NCBI GenBank assembly: GCA_021464525.1
Contig: JADRCO010000169.1
Span: forward strand, 1-46,179
Source: Rhizophagus sp. LPA8_4_AMF
Lineage: Eukaryota; Glomeromycota; Glomeromycetes; Glomerales; Glomeraceae
Length of the DNA stretch: 46,179 nt
Direction of reading: 5' to 3'
Under the pieces are notes generated by a model. It was not told the origin of the DNA. It made no database searches and was given only the letters and a program-made list of their open reading frames with translations. Position numbers and translations under genes: made by a program. Shown here one piece after another: positions 31,461 to 43,689 of this stretch (position 1 is the first letter of the stretch; every line of letters begins with the position of its first letter).

Positions 31461-33398
31461 CTTACAATTATAATACTTTTTTTTTTTTTTTTAATAGTAT
31501 AACGAAACTTTATTTATTAATTTTGGTACAGAACAAAATTATTACAAATACTAACTTCCCCCTATACTACACCTTTACTCCTTTAGCTATCCCACTATCT
31601 ACGAATAAATATGCCAAAGATTCTTTTTAAGATCTAATCTATTAATATCACTGCCCACTATACTATTTATTAATTGTTCTTTTTTATCTTTTTTGTTATT
31701 CTTTTTTTCTAAATTTTTATCTTTATTATTACTATCCTTAGTTACCTCTACACTACCATCTACCTCTTCCTCAAATGTCTATATTTACGTTCATCTAATT
31801 TATATATCCCCATATTTTTTTCAAACTGAATCGCTTCCTCACATCTATCTTTCCATACAAATTCTTTGATCAAATTCAAATAAGTATCACACGTTTACAA
31901 AATCTTATCTTTCGCACCTTTCAAATTCTTTTCTGTAAAAAACACTTCATTGATTAATCCTCTAGTAATTTCACGAAGAATATTCTCATTCTCCAAAATA
32001 TATGATTTTTGATAAGATAAATTCATCATCGCTTTATACTCAATTGAATTTTCTTCAAAGACCAATCCAATGCTCCTTTCCCATAATTCGTCTTCTGATG
32101 TTTTATTTTGAACACATACCCATAAATGAGACCAGTCTTCTATTTCTGTTATACAACGAGCGCATTTATCATTTGGTATACCAAATACTTTTCTATCCCA
32201 TAAAATTTTTATATGTCAGAAGAATTTGTAAAAGGTTTTTCATTCTGAAAGCTCTAATTGCATTATCCTTCTCTGACGTCACGTTGTAACTAGTAGTAAT
32301 ATTATTTCGTAATAATTTGAACGTATTTTCCCAATTGATATTATGACTAATATTTCGGCCAAATAAATCTTTTATCGTACTCATTGACATCAATTCTGCC
32401 TTATTATAAATAAACATTAAGCTTTTGGCCCATTTTCATAACGCTCCCTCAATATTAATATTATACCACCTTAAATTAAACTCGTCTACTAGTACATTAT
32501 TATACCGTAAACAAACTGGTACTAAATGTGGATATGATTCATTTAACTCTTTTTTCATTGCTTCTATTTTAATTCCAAAATCTTCATCTTCGTATTTAGA
32601 TTCTACCAGGCCATATAACTTTATATTTTTTTCCAATATCAACTGTTTAGCGTTTTTTAAATATATATAATTGGCAACATCCAATTCTTTTCGAGTACTT
32701 ATTTAACTCCAAAAAAGAAAATAATTTTCCTAAGTATTTCTTTTCAATAATTACACATGTATCTTTATTTTCCGGAATGATAAACTTAAGATTAAACCAA
32801 CTAAACATCCTTTCATATCTTTAAAATATTCCTTAAATTTAATCTTCATTCCCGCACGTATATTCTTGCCTGTTATTGTCTTAATTCTAATTTCACAATA
32901 AATGATCGTATGTATGTCTTTCAATTGATTAATTAAATCAACTTTAACTACATTCGTAGTTATTAATAAAAATTCCGAACCTTGATGACAGTTTGCTAGA
33001 AAATCTTCTTTATTCTCCCATTCAATATTTCTTGGTTCATCACAATAGTAATTTAACCATATCAAGTCTTCATGATCTATGTCTACTATCATTAGATCCA
33101 TATTTATCTGTATCATTATCATTATTATTTTCCTTTTTTAACCTATTTTGTAGCTCTATATTTTCAATGCTTTCGTATGGTTTTAAAAATTTACTATTTT
33201 CATCATCGTTAGGTTTTTCTTGTCTCACTATAATTGAACGACTTAAATCTTCATTTGGCATATACACCAAGCAACTATCCGCGCATTTTTTACTTTTTGA
33301 AATATTCAATTCATAACCAGAACATTATTTTAACCACAGTGAGTCTTCCATCGTATATTATCTATACTTGTATCTCGACACTTACGATTATAATACTT
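31461..33398 (-). mobile_element. LINE-type (non-LTR) retroelement copy, 5'-complete, internally short
   Basis: Flanking 18-bp direct repeats CTTACAATTATAATACTT (31461-31478) and CTTACGATTATAATACTT (33381-33398, one mismatch) bracket an insert of about 1.9 kb. Its minus-strand 3' end has AATAAA, GTTTCGTTATACTATT and a poly(A) of about 14 (31479-31492). The 5' end begins at 33380, with a candidate ATG (MEDSLWLK, then a stop) near 33350. Coding blocks: 33309-33070, 33122-32751, 32684-32436, 32417-32193, then a C-terminal block near 32190-31900. That last block has KCARC...HLWVC, the zinc-knuckle-like motif typical of the end of LINE reverse transcriptases. Catalytic YxDD and endonuclease motifs are not found. 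This is best explained as an internally deleted LINE copy with frameshifts. Not active as it stands. Confidence 0.72.
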
Positions 33399-35712
33399 AT
33401 ATATTCGCAGAGTAATATGAAATACCGAGATTTATTGGTTAACAAAAATAAACGCTTAATCATGGACATCTTCAAAATATTTAATTAGGTGTTTAATATT
33501 TTAAACTGATTATTTGGAAGTTTTCTGGATCTCAAAGTGCTAGTTAAATCACGTATTGTCGTTAAAAAAATTAAAAATCCAGTAACCATACCCGCCATTG
33601 TCTGTATATGGGTAAAAATTTCGTTCTGGAGCCTAAGTATCGAACAATGGAAATTCCTTATTCTTTTATTACCAAACATTGGTGTTGAGATTGTCTAATT
33701 ATATGATGTTATCCTTTTTAAATATATTCATATTAATAAAAAACAAAATTAATTTCGTTAGATATTATCATATAACAATCAAAAAAAATTTAGTAATGAA
33801 AATATTATTTACATTAAGAAGAAATATCATCAAAGGTCATACATTTATGATAGTTTTCGTAAACATGGTTTTGTCACAAATATGATATTAAACTCCTAAA
33901 AGAAACTTATTGAAAAATACCTTTAAACTTTCTATTAACAAAAATGTATATCAAGGTTTTTCTATTATTGTATATTACCTGGTTCATAATTTTCAAATCT
34001 AGGCTAAGTTTCATCCTATTTTTATGAATTGGCAATTAATAGAAAAAATATATGTATACAATTTTATAAATATTTAAGCATAAGTGAATATTCAATTTTT
34101 ACATTACAGACTTACAGTATACAAGTCACAGTCTGCACGTTATAATAATTTTAGGGTACGATTTACGTAAAATTTTGACCAGTTTTTAAAAAAATTTATC
34201 AGGCAAGAACTACATTTGCATAAATCTCACATGATCAACTGCGTTAAAAAAAGAAAAAAAATTGGATGGTTAATCAACTTGTTCTTGGAATTTGAAAACT
34301 TGACTCTTTTCTGTTCAAATCTATTAGCAAGCTTTTATAGACCGATAGAAAAAAAACAAGGAGTAATATGGTGGTTTAAGAAAATTTGTCAGACAGTCAA
34401 TCAGCAACTATATGAAGAAAGAATATCCGGAGATTGCGTCCGCCAAGTCCGAAATTAAATAGAATTAAAAAAAAAAAATCCGGAGAATGTACCTATACGT
34501 GGGGAGTTTTAAACGTTATAAAATGTCATTTATCTTAATTCTGAACGTCCGGTTAATATCATTAAATCATACCGGAAACGTGAAAAGTTTGGATATTATC
34601 CGGACGTCGCAGATAACTTTTATAATATATTTAATTATTTTGGATGGTATGTTCAGGTTTAATATTTCAAATTCTATGTTTATGACAAAAAAAAAATCGT
34701 CGAGATATCATACAGTATTCAAAGGGATTACTTGTTTGCGAAAGAGATGAGTAGAGTTGTATGTATAGAAGAGAATTTGAGAGTACCATATTTATACCAT
34801 ATTCAATAAATAAAAGCGAAGAAACTGCTTAATAATAATTCTCTGATATCGTTATTAAAGAGTTTTTTTTATGGACAAAGCGAGAAGCCGAATTTTTTAT
34901 CACAACTCGCAAGAGTTAAATTGTAAACCCATTTATCATTTAATCTGACCGACCTGATTGACGAAAAGCAATAATTTTGAGGAATATCCAAAGAAAACAA
35001 ATATTATTTATAACAGTAAGGGATAATATTAAAAAATTGTTCGTTCAAATTTACTAAAATAAATTTGAAGGAAGTTAATTTAAGTTTATCAACAAAGAAT
35101 TTTTTTTTTTTTTTTATCATGGCGCAAAAATGCAGTTCATAAATGTCGTTCACTGGTGATGAATAATAATAAAATGGTAATTTTTTATAATAAATACCTT
35201 TAAAGAAGTCGGTTGATAAATTTAGTAAAAAAAAAAAAAAAAAATTTTGCGATAAAAAAAAAATTTCGGTATTTTATTTATTTAATAAAAATCCTTTTAT
35301 AAAAAACCATTTATTCCTTAAAAATTTTATTAATATGCTTGTATGTTTGACTTGCATTGTTATCATATACAAAAACGGGAACGTTGTTGTTTTATTTTTG
35401 TTCATAATAACGAAATAAATGAGACCAGTTTTGGATAATTCATTTGTAGATACATCATATTGTACATTACACATACATATACAGAAGGGTGTTTGCATAC
35501 GAAAAATGATTATCAATCAAGAAAAAAAAAAATTTTTAACCACTTTCGATAATTGCCTCAATAATTCACACAATGACGCAATCATGCATTTTTTTAAATT
35601 ATTATCTTTTTTTTTTTTTTTTGAAAAAAATATTTATATTTTTATTTAACATAAAATATATATATAATACATAAGATTTATAAAGATAAAAATGTATATA
35701 AAATTCTGATAA
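33399..35712. other. Intergenic with unrecognised short frames
   Basis: A 64-codon minus frame at 33679-33485 and plus frames at 34216-34458 and 34487-34750 have no recognisable domain. The region 34430-34620 is richer in CCGGA/TCCGG words (ATCCGGAGA twice, at 34424 and 34481). Long A and T runs lie at 35101-35116, 35227-35243 and 35608-35622. No gene is claimed. Confidence 0.4.
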
Positions 35713-36325
35713 GGAATTATAAAAAAATAAACAGGGGGAAATTCAATATCATTTAAATTCACTTTTTAGTTTCTGGGATAATAATCCAATCATCGTGTGC
35801 TTGAGGGATTATAAAAAATTAAACAAGGGAAAACTAAATATCACTTAAATTCACTAGTCAAATCATCGTGTGCTTAACGGGATTATAAAAAATAAACAAA
35901 GGGAAACTAAATATCACTTATTCACTAATCAAATCATCGTGTGCTTGAGGGATTATAAAAAATTAAACAAGGGGAAACTAAATATCACTTAAATTCACTA
36001 GTCAAATCATCGTGTGCTTAACGGGATTATAAAAAATAAACAAAGGGAAACTAAATATCACTTATTCACTAATCAAATCATCGTGTGCTTGAGGGATTAT
36101 AAAAAATTAAACAAGGGGAAACTAAATATCACTTAAATTCACTAGTCAAATCATCGTGTGCTTAACGGGATTATAAAAAATAAACAAAGGGAAAACTAAA
36201 TATCACTTATTCACTAGTCAAATCATCGTGTGCTTGAGGGATTATAAAAAATTAAACAAGGGGATACTAAATATCACTTAAATTCACTTTTTAGTTCCTG
36301 GGATTATAGTCCAATCTTCATGTGA
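35713..36325 (-). repeat. Minisatellite with alternating 74/70-bp monomers, shares sequence with a 3' exon
   Basis: Monomer starts (plus-strand GGATTATAAAAAA) fall at 35806, 35880, 35950, 36024, 36094, 36168 and 36239, giving steps of 74, 70, 74, 70, 74 and 71. The two forms differ by TTAAATTCAC versus TTATTCAC and by TTAACGGG versus TTGAGGG, forming a 144-bp higher-order unit. The outermost copies at both ends (35761-35790 and 36287-36310) carry an extra ACTTTTTAGTT.CTGGGAT block. At the right end that block is the coding end of the SCAMP-like gene (stop at 36284-36286). Confidence 0.9.
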
Positions 36326-37211
36326 TGATTTAAAATATATGTAAACCTACAATTTATAAATTCATGTAAGTAAATCAAAGAAAAGAAAGAAAGAAATTAA
36401 AAGAATTAGAATATATGTATTATAGTCACCTTTCGAAATAATATAAAATGAAACATCGTTAAACTTAAAACCAAAAAAACACAGATAGCACTAAATACTC
36501 CAGCAACAAGATAAGGAGGATCATGCTGAAAATTATTAATCATTGCTTTTAATCCACCTCCACCGCCATAAAGAAATCCTATTCCTATAAATATACCAAA
36601 TACGATATCAAGGAATGTAAAAAGAAAGAAGAGCCTAAAAGAAGTTTGATTATCGAATCTTTTTTTTATAGGAATCATTAAGAAAATATTTTAGTTAGGA
36701 ACACGATAGATAATGGACGAGAAAAATAAACAAAAATAAATAATTACTTGAATGCGCGATAAAGACTCAAATGTCTGGAAAAGAAATCAAAAATTGGCCA
36801 TATAAACAAATATATTGCAGCTAGTAGAATTTGTACGACGAGTTCACCCGCACCGGATGAAGCTGCTGAAGCTATAACAGCAGCAAGATTAAATATTAAG
36901 GTAACGATATAAGCTGAAAATAAATATTTTAACGAGTTAATATCTACGTCATAATTTAAAAATTTTATATGAAATGATTGTAAAAGCTAGTGTACATTAC
37001 CTAACCATAATTTATATGATAATTCAGTCATATTTACCGCGCTGGTCTCAAGAATTTCAGCTTGAATATCATGATAAATTAATGGATAACATGGAGGCCT
37101 ATCAAATTATAATTTTTTTTTATTCGTATTACTTTCTCAAAGAAATTTTTGTACTTTGTGTTACTTTTAATATTTTACAACTCACCAATTTTTTGTCTTT
37201 GTTTCAACCAT
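36284..37211 (-). CDS. SCAMP-family membrane protein (193 aa, five exons)
   Basis: Exons 37211-37186, 37098-37001, 36913-36748, 36658-36430 and 36346-36284 join with matching phases into 193 codons. The start is MVETKTKNW. Next comes the SCAMP signature region NWPPCYPLIYHDIQAEI, then four membrane segments, with FDFFSRHLSLYRAFK and NQTSFRLFFLF between segments 2 and 3. This corresponds to the conserved AF(R/K)..SSFRFF loop of secretory carrier-associated membrane proteins. SCAMPs are four-span proteins of post-Golgi and endosomal vesicle traffic. The cytosolic N-terminus here is only about 20 residues, lacking the NPF repeats and coiled coil of animal SCAMPs. The paralog at 38857 has exons of 98 and 169 nt at the equivalent places (98 and 166 here) and the same intron phases. 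The last exon (VYIYFKSSHEDWTII...) aligns with VYRNFKSRNFTLFP of the paralog. The 3' UTR runs into the minisatellite. Confidence 0.82.
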
Positions 37212-38856
37212 ATTTCAAAATTTATAATTAATAATATCAAATAATATCGTAAAAAATATCAATAATAACGTTAATTTTCGTCAACCAAAATTAGCTGATG
37301 ATGGAAAAATCTGTTAAACAAAAAATTTCTTGTATATTTATATAAGAAATAAGTGACACTAACTCGATTCGTACATCATTTGCATACCATATGCATATAA
37401 AAAGCATGTGACGCATGCAATAGATAGAAATTCTATAAATGAATACATAATGAAACAATAATTTTTTTGAAGGGGAGATATTATGATAACACTAATTGTA
37501 ACTGTGTTTCAAAATGACCATTTTAATCACTAGACTTACTTTTATAGCGGACAAATTGGTTTGGCGCAGAAAAATTAAGAAATTCATTATACGAATAATT
37601 TTATTACTTGTGAAACCTGTAAACTAATATGACGTAATATAATATATCAAAGTTCTAAAATCAAGTTTCTATTGATAACCATTTTAACCTTATTCTATTC
37701 TTTCCGGTAAATCGTCAAACATAATATTTTTTCACTTGTCCATTCTTAGGAAGTTCAAGTTTCAAAAAATTTATATTTTGTATCACAAAAGAAATTAAGC
37801 GCTTAAAAACCCAATTTTAATAAAAATCATACCAGAAATATTTTATTTTATATTTCTATAATTATTTGTATCAATAATTTTTTAACAAATAATGATAAAT
37901 TTTTCATTATCTTTTTTTATTAAATTTCTTACATCATTGTGTTTCATAATAAGTAAATATTCAAAATTAAAAAAAAAAAAGTTTGTAAATATTCGTTAAA
38001 GTAATACAATAATAATAATTTTAATAAATTAATTTTATATATTAAAAAATTTTAAGAGCAACCGCTAAGCCAAAATAATTGATATTTTAATTTGATAATT
38101 ATATATATGAATGTAAGAAAAAAAATTCTTGAAAAATTATGTAAAAATGAGTATAACTTTTATAAGGGACTTGTGGGAATATGATACTAAATTGATTTTC
38201 AATTTTCTGAAGTTTGAGGGTCTTCATTAAACAAAACTAAATGAAATAAACATAATAAAACTTAAGAAATTTTGGGAAATTTCGGAAAATTTCAGAAAAA
38301 TTCATAAAACCATAATTTAAATTTAGGGTACGTTAAACAAACAATCAAGTTGGCCTTATCACAAGTTTTCAGTTTTTATTATAATCGACGATTTTCAGGG
38401 GACAAAAAAATTTTTGTTTTTAAAAAATCTGATATTTGATACTCAAAGACACTGGAAGAACTTCTAATTCTTCCACACTCAACTCCAATAGAATTTCAAT
38501 TAGAATTTCCTCCAATACCCTACATTTACATATACAGTATATATAGAATTAATTATGGATAAAAAAATTATTAAAATATTGAAAGGATTGAAATTGGAAG
38601 ATCCAATTCAATAAAAAAAAGTCATTTGGAAGTTTCCAATGCACATCATTGCTCGAATAAACGCAGGATGGAAAAGTTCGTAATTTGACGTCATCATATT
38701 GTACATTGTACCGTGAGAAATAATGAAATGTCCCGCAGCAATGAGGCTTTTCGTTGTGGCTTAGCATAAAATTGCTTTTGTAAAAATTTAAATAGCGGGA
38801 ACCATTCTAATTAAATTATTCACATTTCTTCCTTCTTTTTTTTTCATGCGTAATTA
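37212..38856. promoter_or_regulatory. Shared upstream region of the divergent SCAMP pair
   Basis: About 1.6 kb separates the two start codons. A perfect TGACGTCA (38686-38693), the CRE/ATF-type bZIP site, lies 164 bp before the plus-strand ATG. A hairpin GGAAGAA/TTCTTCC sits at about 38453-38473. On the minus side GCATATAAAAAGCATGTGACGCATGC near 37392 is a notable patch, seen here as several words. No coding frame is supported. Confidence 0.4.
38686..38693. promoter_or_regulatory. CRE/ATF-type TGACGTCA site
   Basis: A perfect 8-bp palindrome 164 bp upstream of the SCAMP-like ATG at 38857. It suits a bZIP factor of the CREB/ATF type. An 8-mer can occur by chance, and one also occurs inside the LINE copy near 32275. 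Confidence 0.35.
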
Positions 38857-39766
38857 ATGCCACAATATACAATATTTGTAATAGAACATGGTGACCAACC
38901 TGCATTCAATTGGTAAATATTGATCGAGATTTAAAAAAAATGTAAGATTATTTATCGTTATTAAAAATATCATCGCATTTTTTTTTTTTTATGTAAGGCC
39001 ATCATGTTGTCCAATTATATATCACGATATTGAAGCAGATTTTACCGATGAAAGAGCAAAAAAATTGCTACGAAGAAGCTACTTTTTATGCAAACGTATG
39101 TTTAAATACGTATTATGTTCTATTAAATTGTCAATATTTTTAACTAACCCCAAAAAAATATTTAGTATACGTTGTAATGTTAGTAGTACATTCTTGTGCA
39201 AATGTCGCAATTGCAGCAATAGCAATGAACGTGGTAAATATTTTAGCTGAATTATTAGGTTCGGCCATTTATTTAATATTGATGCCATTCGGTGACTTTT
39301 TTGGTAGACATTTAAGCCTTTATGTAGCTTTCAAGTAAGTAAAAAAAATGTACTAATTATAAAGTACTTTACAACTATTATTTACGATATCATTTACGAT
39401 ATCATTTTTTTTTTTTTAACTAGACACAATAGCGAATCTAGTTTTAGATATTATTTCATAGGAGAGGCAATTATCATTTTATTTGGTTTAGGGATTGGTA
39501 TTGGATTCATATTTAGCGGTCTTAGATTAATTAATATCTTTAAAGTTCGATTATATATCCCTGGAATTCTTATTATTCTCTTTATATTATTAGCGTTTAT
39601 ACAAACAATCTTTCATATCATTCTAACAATTCAAGTTTATAGAAATTTCAAAAGTAGAAATTTTACTTTATTTCCAAGAAGAAACCCAAGTAGAAATACT
39701 GGTGCTCCCAATACTGCTAATACTGCAAATGTCTTTACTACTACCAGAGGCCGTAGAATTAATTAG
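38857..39766 (+). CDS. SCAMP-family membrane protein (221 aa, four exons)
   Basis: Exons 38857-38912, 38998-39095, 39166-39334 and 39424-39766 join (phases 2, 1, 2) into 221 codons plus TAG. The start MPQYTIFVIEHGDQPAFN leads into NWPSCCPIIYHDIEADF, the SCAMP-type entry segment. Four membrane spans follow (about residues 52-72, 75-95, 117-140, 150-182), with GDFFGRHLSLYVAFK and SESSFRYYF between spans 2 and 3. The C-terminal tail is polar and repetitive (RRNPSRNTGAPNTANTANV) and lies on the cytosolic side in the family model. Role by family: vesicle trafficking between Golgi, endosome and plasma membrane. The intron 38913-38997 uses an AAG acceptor, which is less common. The intron 39335-39423 contains a 12-bp direct duplication, TTTACGATATCA. 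The divergent paralog lies at 36284-37211. Confidence 0.85.
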
Positions 39767-40780
39767 AAATATTTGGCGAAAATATTTATTCAATCTTTAT
39801 TTTTAATTAAAATTTTATGATAAAAATTATAGGAGTAAACCAGTTACACAGTAACATTATACAGTATATCTAAATAAATCGTCTCATTCTCTTTTTATAC
39901 AATACAATAAAATTTAAATTAAAACTACTTTATTCATAATGATTATTATTTATATAAATATATATTTATAAGAAAATTAAACGTTTGTCTCATTCTCTTT
40001 TTATCAAAATAAATTTTAATCATAATGAAATCATTCTATTTTTAGCCCCCTTAATAATCGCTAATCCTGCCAAGCTTTTGTATTCAGTCACAAACTATTG
40101 ATGATAATTTATTAATTAAATTTATAATTCTCACTTTGTAAAATAGCCTAATAAAAGAATTCAAATTCAAAGTAACGAAAGGAAACCAATTTAATCTATC
40201 TAACGCCTCGTCCAAACATTAAAATTCTTAATGGATTTTCGCTTCCTCGAATGTATGTATTATCATACGTCGCAAATCATTTCTTTTTTAAGTGAACGTA
40301 AAGTAAATTAGTCTCGTGCTGGTTTTTTTTTCAGAAATGGTTAGAAAAAAAAAACCATTAAAATTTCAACTCCTCACTGATAGTCCTTTGATCGTTAATT
40401 TTAATTTATTTTATTATTCAGCAAAAATAAATGAATTTTTCCAGAAAAAGATATACATTTACAATTTGTAAGCGAGATAACGTGATCAATTTAGAAGCGA
40501 ATATTAATAAGGTTAATCTTTGAAAACTTTGGCTGAAATTAAGATAAATGATAAATTTGGCCAAAATTAAAATATTCCGTCCCTAAACTAAAAATGTCAT
40601 AGTAACAACTAACTAAATGGATAAAAGATTTTACAAGAAAATAAAAGATGATGAACCAATTAAATTTTATCATTATTACCCTTGTAATCTTTGAATATTT
40701 AAGAATTTTAAAATATATAGATTTTGTTGATTTTGTTATAATAAACATCGTTTAATATCGGAACGGCTTTAATATATTGG

Positions 40781-40905
40781 TAATTTACCAGTAATAATCT
40801 AGTAATTGCCCGATAATTTCTAATCGCCCTATAATCTCCGATTGTCCTGTAATTATCCCGTAATCTTGAACTTTGACCTGTAAATTTCCTGTAATTTATT
40901 TGTAT
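40781..40905. repeat. Degenerate short tandem repeat (CC(T/C)GTAATT-type)
   Basis: Successive words CCAGTAATAAT, CTAGTAATTG, CCCGATAATTT, CCCTATAATCT, CCTGTAATTAT, CCCGTAATCTT, CCTGTAAATTT and CCTGTAATTT appear at spacings of about 10-20 bp. They form a decayed minisatellite with no clear function. Confidence 0.55.
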
Positions 40906-41746
40906 GCTAGTACAGTTTTTTGAAAACGAGTTCAAAAGTTATAACCGGTTTAAAATTCGATTCAAATTCACATTTTATAAAAAGATATGATTAGTTTTTC
41001 TGCGATTGGATTGCGGTTGCGGCTGTATTACGCATAAGACAATTACGGCATTGTATGTTACAACTAGTACACAAGTCAAAACATTCTGGTCATATATATT
41101 AAAATTGTAGCATATTATATGTGACGCACGTTGCGACAATACACAGGCTCGATTTACCTTACAAAGGAATAATAAAATTACATTAAAATTTCGGCTTTGT
41201 TAGTAGATAATCTTGGTTAATTCAATTAATTCAGGCGAAAAATTTATAATATTTATTTCAATTTTAAAAAATACATATTATCCGTCCATATACTGTACAT
41301 ATATAATAAACGTATGGTTAAATGCTTCCAAGGGCATCAAAAATTTTAATTCCTTAAATAATGCGAGAATTGGGTTAAACCGAAGTAAGTAATTTTGAAC
41401 GTTTACCAACATTATAATTTTGTATCACTATATATCTGGAAGTTGTAAATGTTAAAATCGTTCCTCAAGAGAAGCAATTGAAACTTTTGTGTTTTAAACA
41501 TATTAAATTATTTAAATTACTTGAATTATTTAAATTACTTTGATTATTCATATTATTATATATACATATATTTATATATTTATGAAGTTCTTAAATACCA
41601 AACATGTAGACCTAGTTGCATCAACTAAAATTATTTACATATATTATTTTTTAATGATTTTAATATTATAGTAATTTATTCGCCCAACGTATAAAACATA
41701 TATAATATTTAAATATACATAATTTTATATTAGACTTTATATAGAG

Positions 41747-41780
41747 TAATGATCTGATGTGGCTTCGTGCCACGTACAAT
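41747..41780. repeat. Short relative of the 124-216 hairpin
   Basis: TAATGATCTGATGTGGC is identical to the left inner arm at 124-216. It is followed by TTCGT, GCCAC and GTACAATA, the last matching the right end of that element. Only a 5-bp stem remains. This supports a dispersed hairpin family. Confidence 0.6.
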
Positions 41781-43315
41781 AAAAAAAACAATTTGTGTGC
41801 AAAATTGCGCAATTAACGCCACTAAACAATAATAATGTAATGGCAAAAATTAATTTTAACATCTGTTCGTTGAGGTTTTGTTAAATGTATGGATGTTCGT
41901 TGTTCTTTCCATAACATTTAAATGTTATTCCTCCAATCAGATGAAGAGGTGACATCCCCAATTGCAAGAAATTCAGAAGACGACAGGTCCCTACTTTTAT
42001 CGGATCAGAATAAGATAATTATTTTATAAAATTTGGTGAATTTCCTTAGGAAATCAATAATTTACAAGATTTACAGTAATAGCGTTTTTAGACCTGTTTA
42101 TTGACCTCTAGGTTGCACCTGGGCATAAATAAGTACCATATTTATTTTTCATTTATACATTCATTCGTTTTTTATTTATTTTTTTCATACAATTTATTTA
42201 TATGAATAAGAGACAGGCCATGCTTTTATTGCACCAATCGCCTGTTTTGATAATTTAAAAATTTGGGTAGCTTGAAAGCTTAAATATCTACTGATATGTT
42301 GTAACCCAAAAATTATAAACTCCAATTTTGAGCAGAAAAATCGTCACTATTGAGCAAGTATCTAGTAAACAATGATTCAAAGAACAGCTTCATTTCCCTG
42401 CACGAACATACTACACTTTTTATATTAAATCATAGTGGAATAGCAGGGGGGAAGGAATCCCAATACTCCAAAAAAAAAATTGAAAAGAATTCGTGAAAAT
42501 AGAAATCTATAAAATGTTTGAATGGATTATAAAATTAGTACTAGTAGTTAATAATAAATTATATAAACATAAAATTTTGGAGAAAATTAAATAATACAAT
42601 CATACAGACCTTATTATATGACATCCTTCTTAATTATCCCGTTTATACATTTATTTTTTGGTTTCTAATCCCTCAATTTGTATTATAGGCTTTAAATCAT
42701 CGCTAAATTACTTCTACTAAGCATTAGATAATATGTTTCTAAGTAAATAATATTTAGAGTTAAACATCGGCCCACAGTCTACCTCAAGGAGAGTTATAGT
42801 TCATTCTATTATAATGAAAATATTATCATATAATTAGCGTATAATGATATAACCTTGTAATATATCACTATTAGATAAGAAAAACCCTTGTTTTAGTTCT
42901 AAAGTGAAACAAGAAATGTTTTTATTATGAAATGAATAAATTTAAATGATATTTCTTCTTCTTTTCTTGTTTTAATATCCAAATATATTCTTTCTTTTGA
43001 AAAATAATTGGATTTTATTAATTATAAACCTAAATACAAATGAATAATAATTTAGTTTCAATATAAAATTATTTTGCATTTTTGTTAAAAAAGATAACAA
43101 AAAAAATTAAACATGATAAAATTAAAAAAAAAAAATCCCATTTTAATATTACTTAAAGGTTATATTTATGATTAACTCTTAATAAATATGATAAAATTAA
43201 ATAATTTAATTGTAAAAATGTAATGAAAGATAAAATTACAAAAACTTAAATATATAATGTAATTATTATATAAATAATTAAAACCTATATAAATAATTAA
43301 AAGTCAAAACGAAAC

Positions 43316-43401
43316 TTTATTAATATCTTTACATGCATCAAAAAAATAAAATAAAATATTTATTAATATCTTTACATGCATCAAAAAAATAAAATAAAAT
43401 A
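43316..43401. repeat. 43-bp tandem duplication
   Basis: TTTATTAATATCTTTACATG followed by CATCAAAAAAATAAAATAAAATA occurs twice in direct succession. The preceding ACGAAACTTTATT resembles the reverse complement of the LINE 3' end at 31500-31515, so the unit may derive from a LINE tail; this is weak. Confidence 0.65.
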
Positions 43402-43689
43402 TATGTATATATATGCATAATATTTATTAGAAAAAAATAAAATTCAGTCTTAAACAATTTTAAATTTATAGAAGCATTAAAGTAACACATTTGTAAGATA
43501 TAACACGTAGATTAGGATTAATTAAACGTTTTATCAAGAATATTTACTAGAAATTTCATCACCTGACAAATTACTTTGTTTTTTATCGCCTCAAACCCTT
43601 TTTTGGAATTTTCAAATCAAAAACTAAAAGGATTTTCAAGGAACCCAAGCTGTTGGATATAAAATATGCGCAGTTAAAAAAAAGCAGAT

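Noticed and set aside
32274..32283. TGACGTCA inside the LINE copy
   Set aside because: It lies within a decayed coding block of the retroelement; an 8-mer there is most likely chance.
35713..36325. Regular repeats that might be read as a CRISPR array
   Set aside because: The units are contiguous tandem monomers without unique spacers, share sequence with the neighbouring 3' exon, and lie in a eukaryotic genome.
38857..38879. ATGCCACAATATACAATAT resembles the terminal repeat of the 119-bp MITE at 11374-11492
   Set aside because: It is the first coding exon of the plus-strand SCAMP-like gene, in frame with the conserved NWP...YHDI segment; no partner inverted repeat is present.
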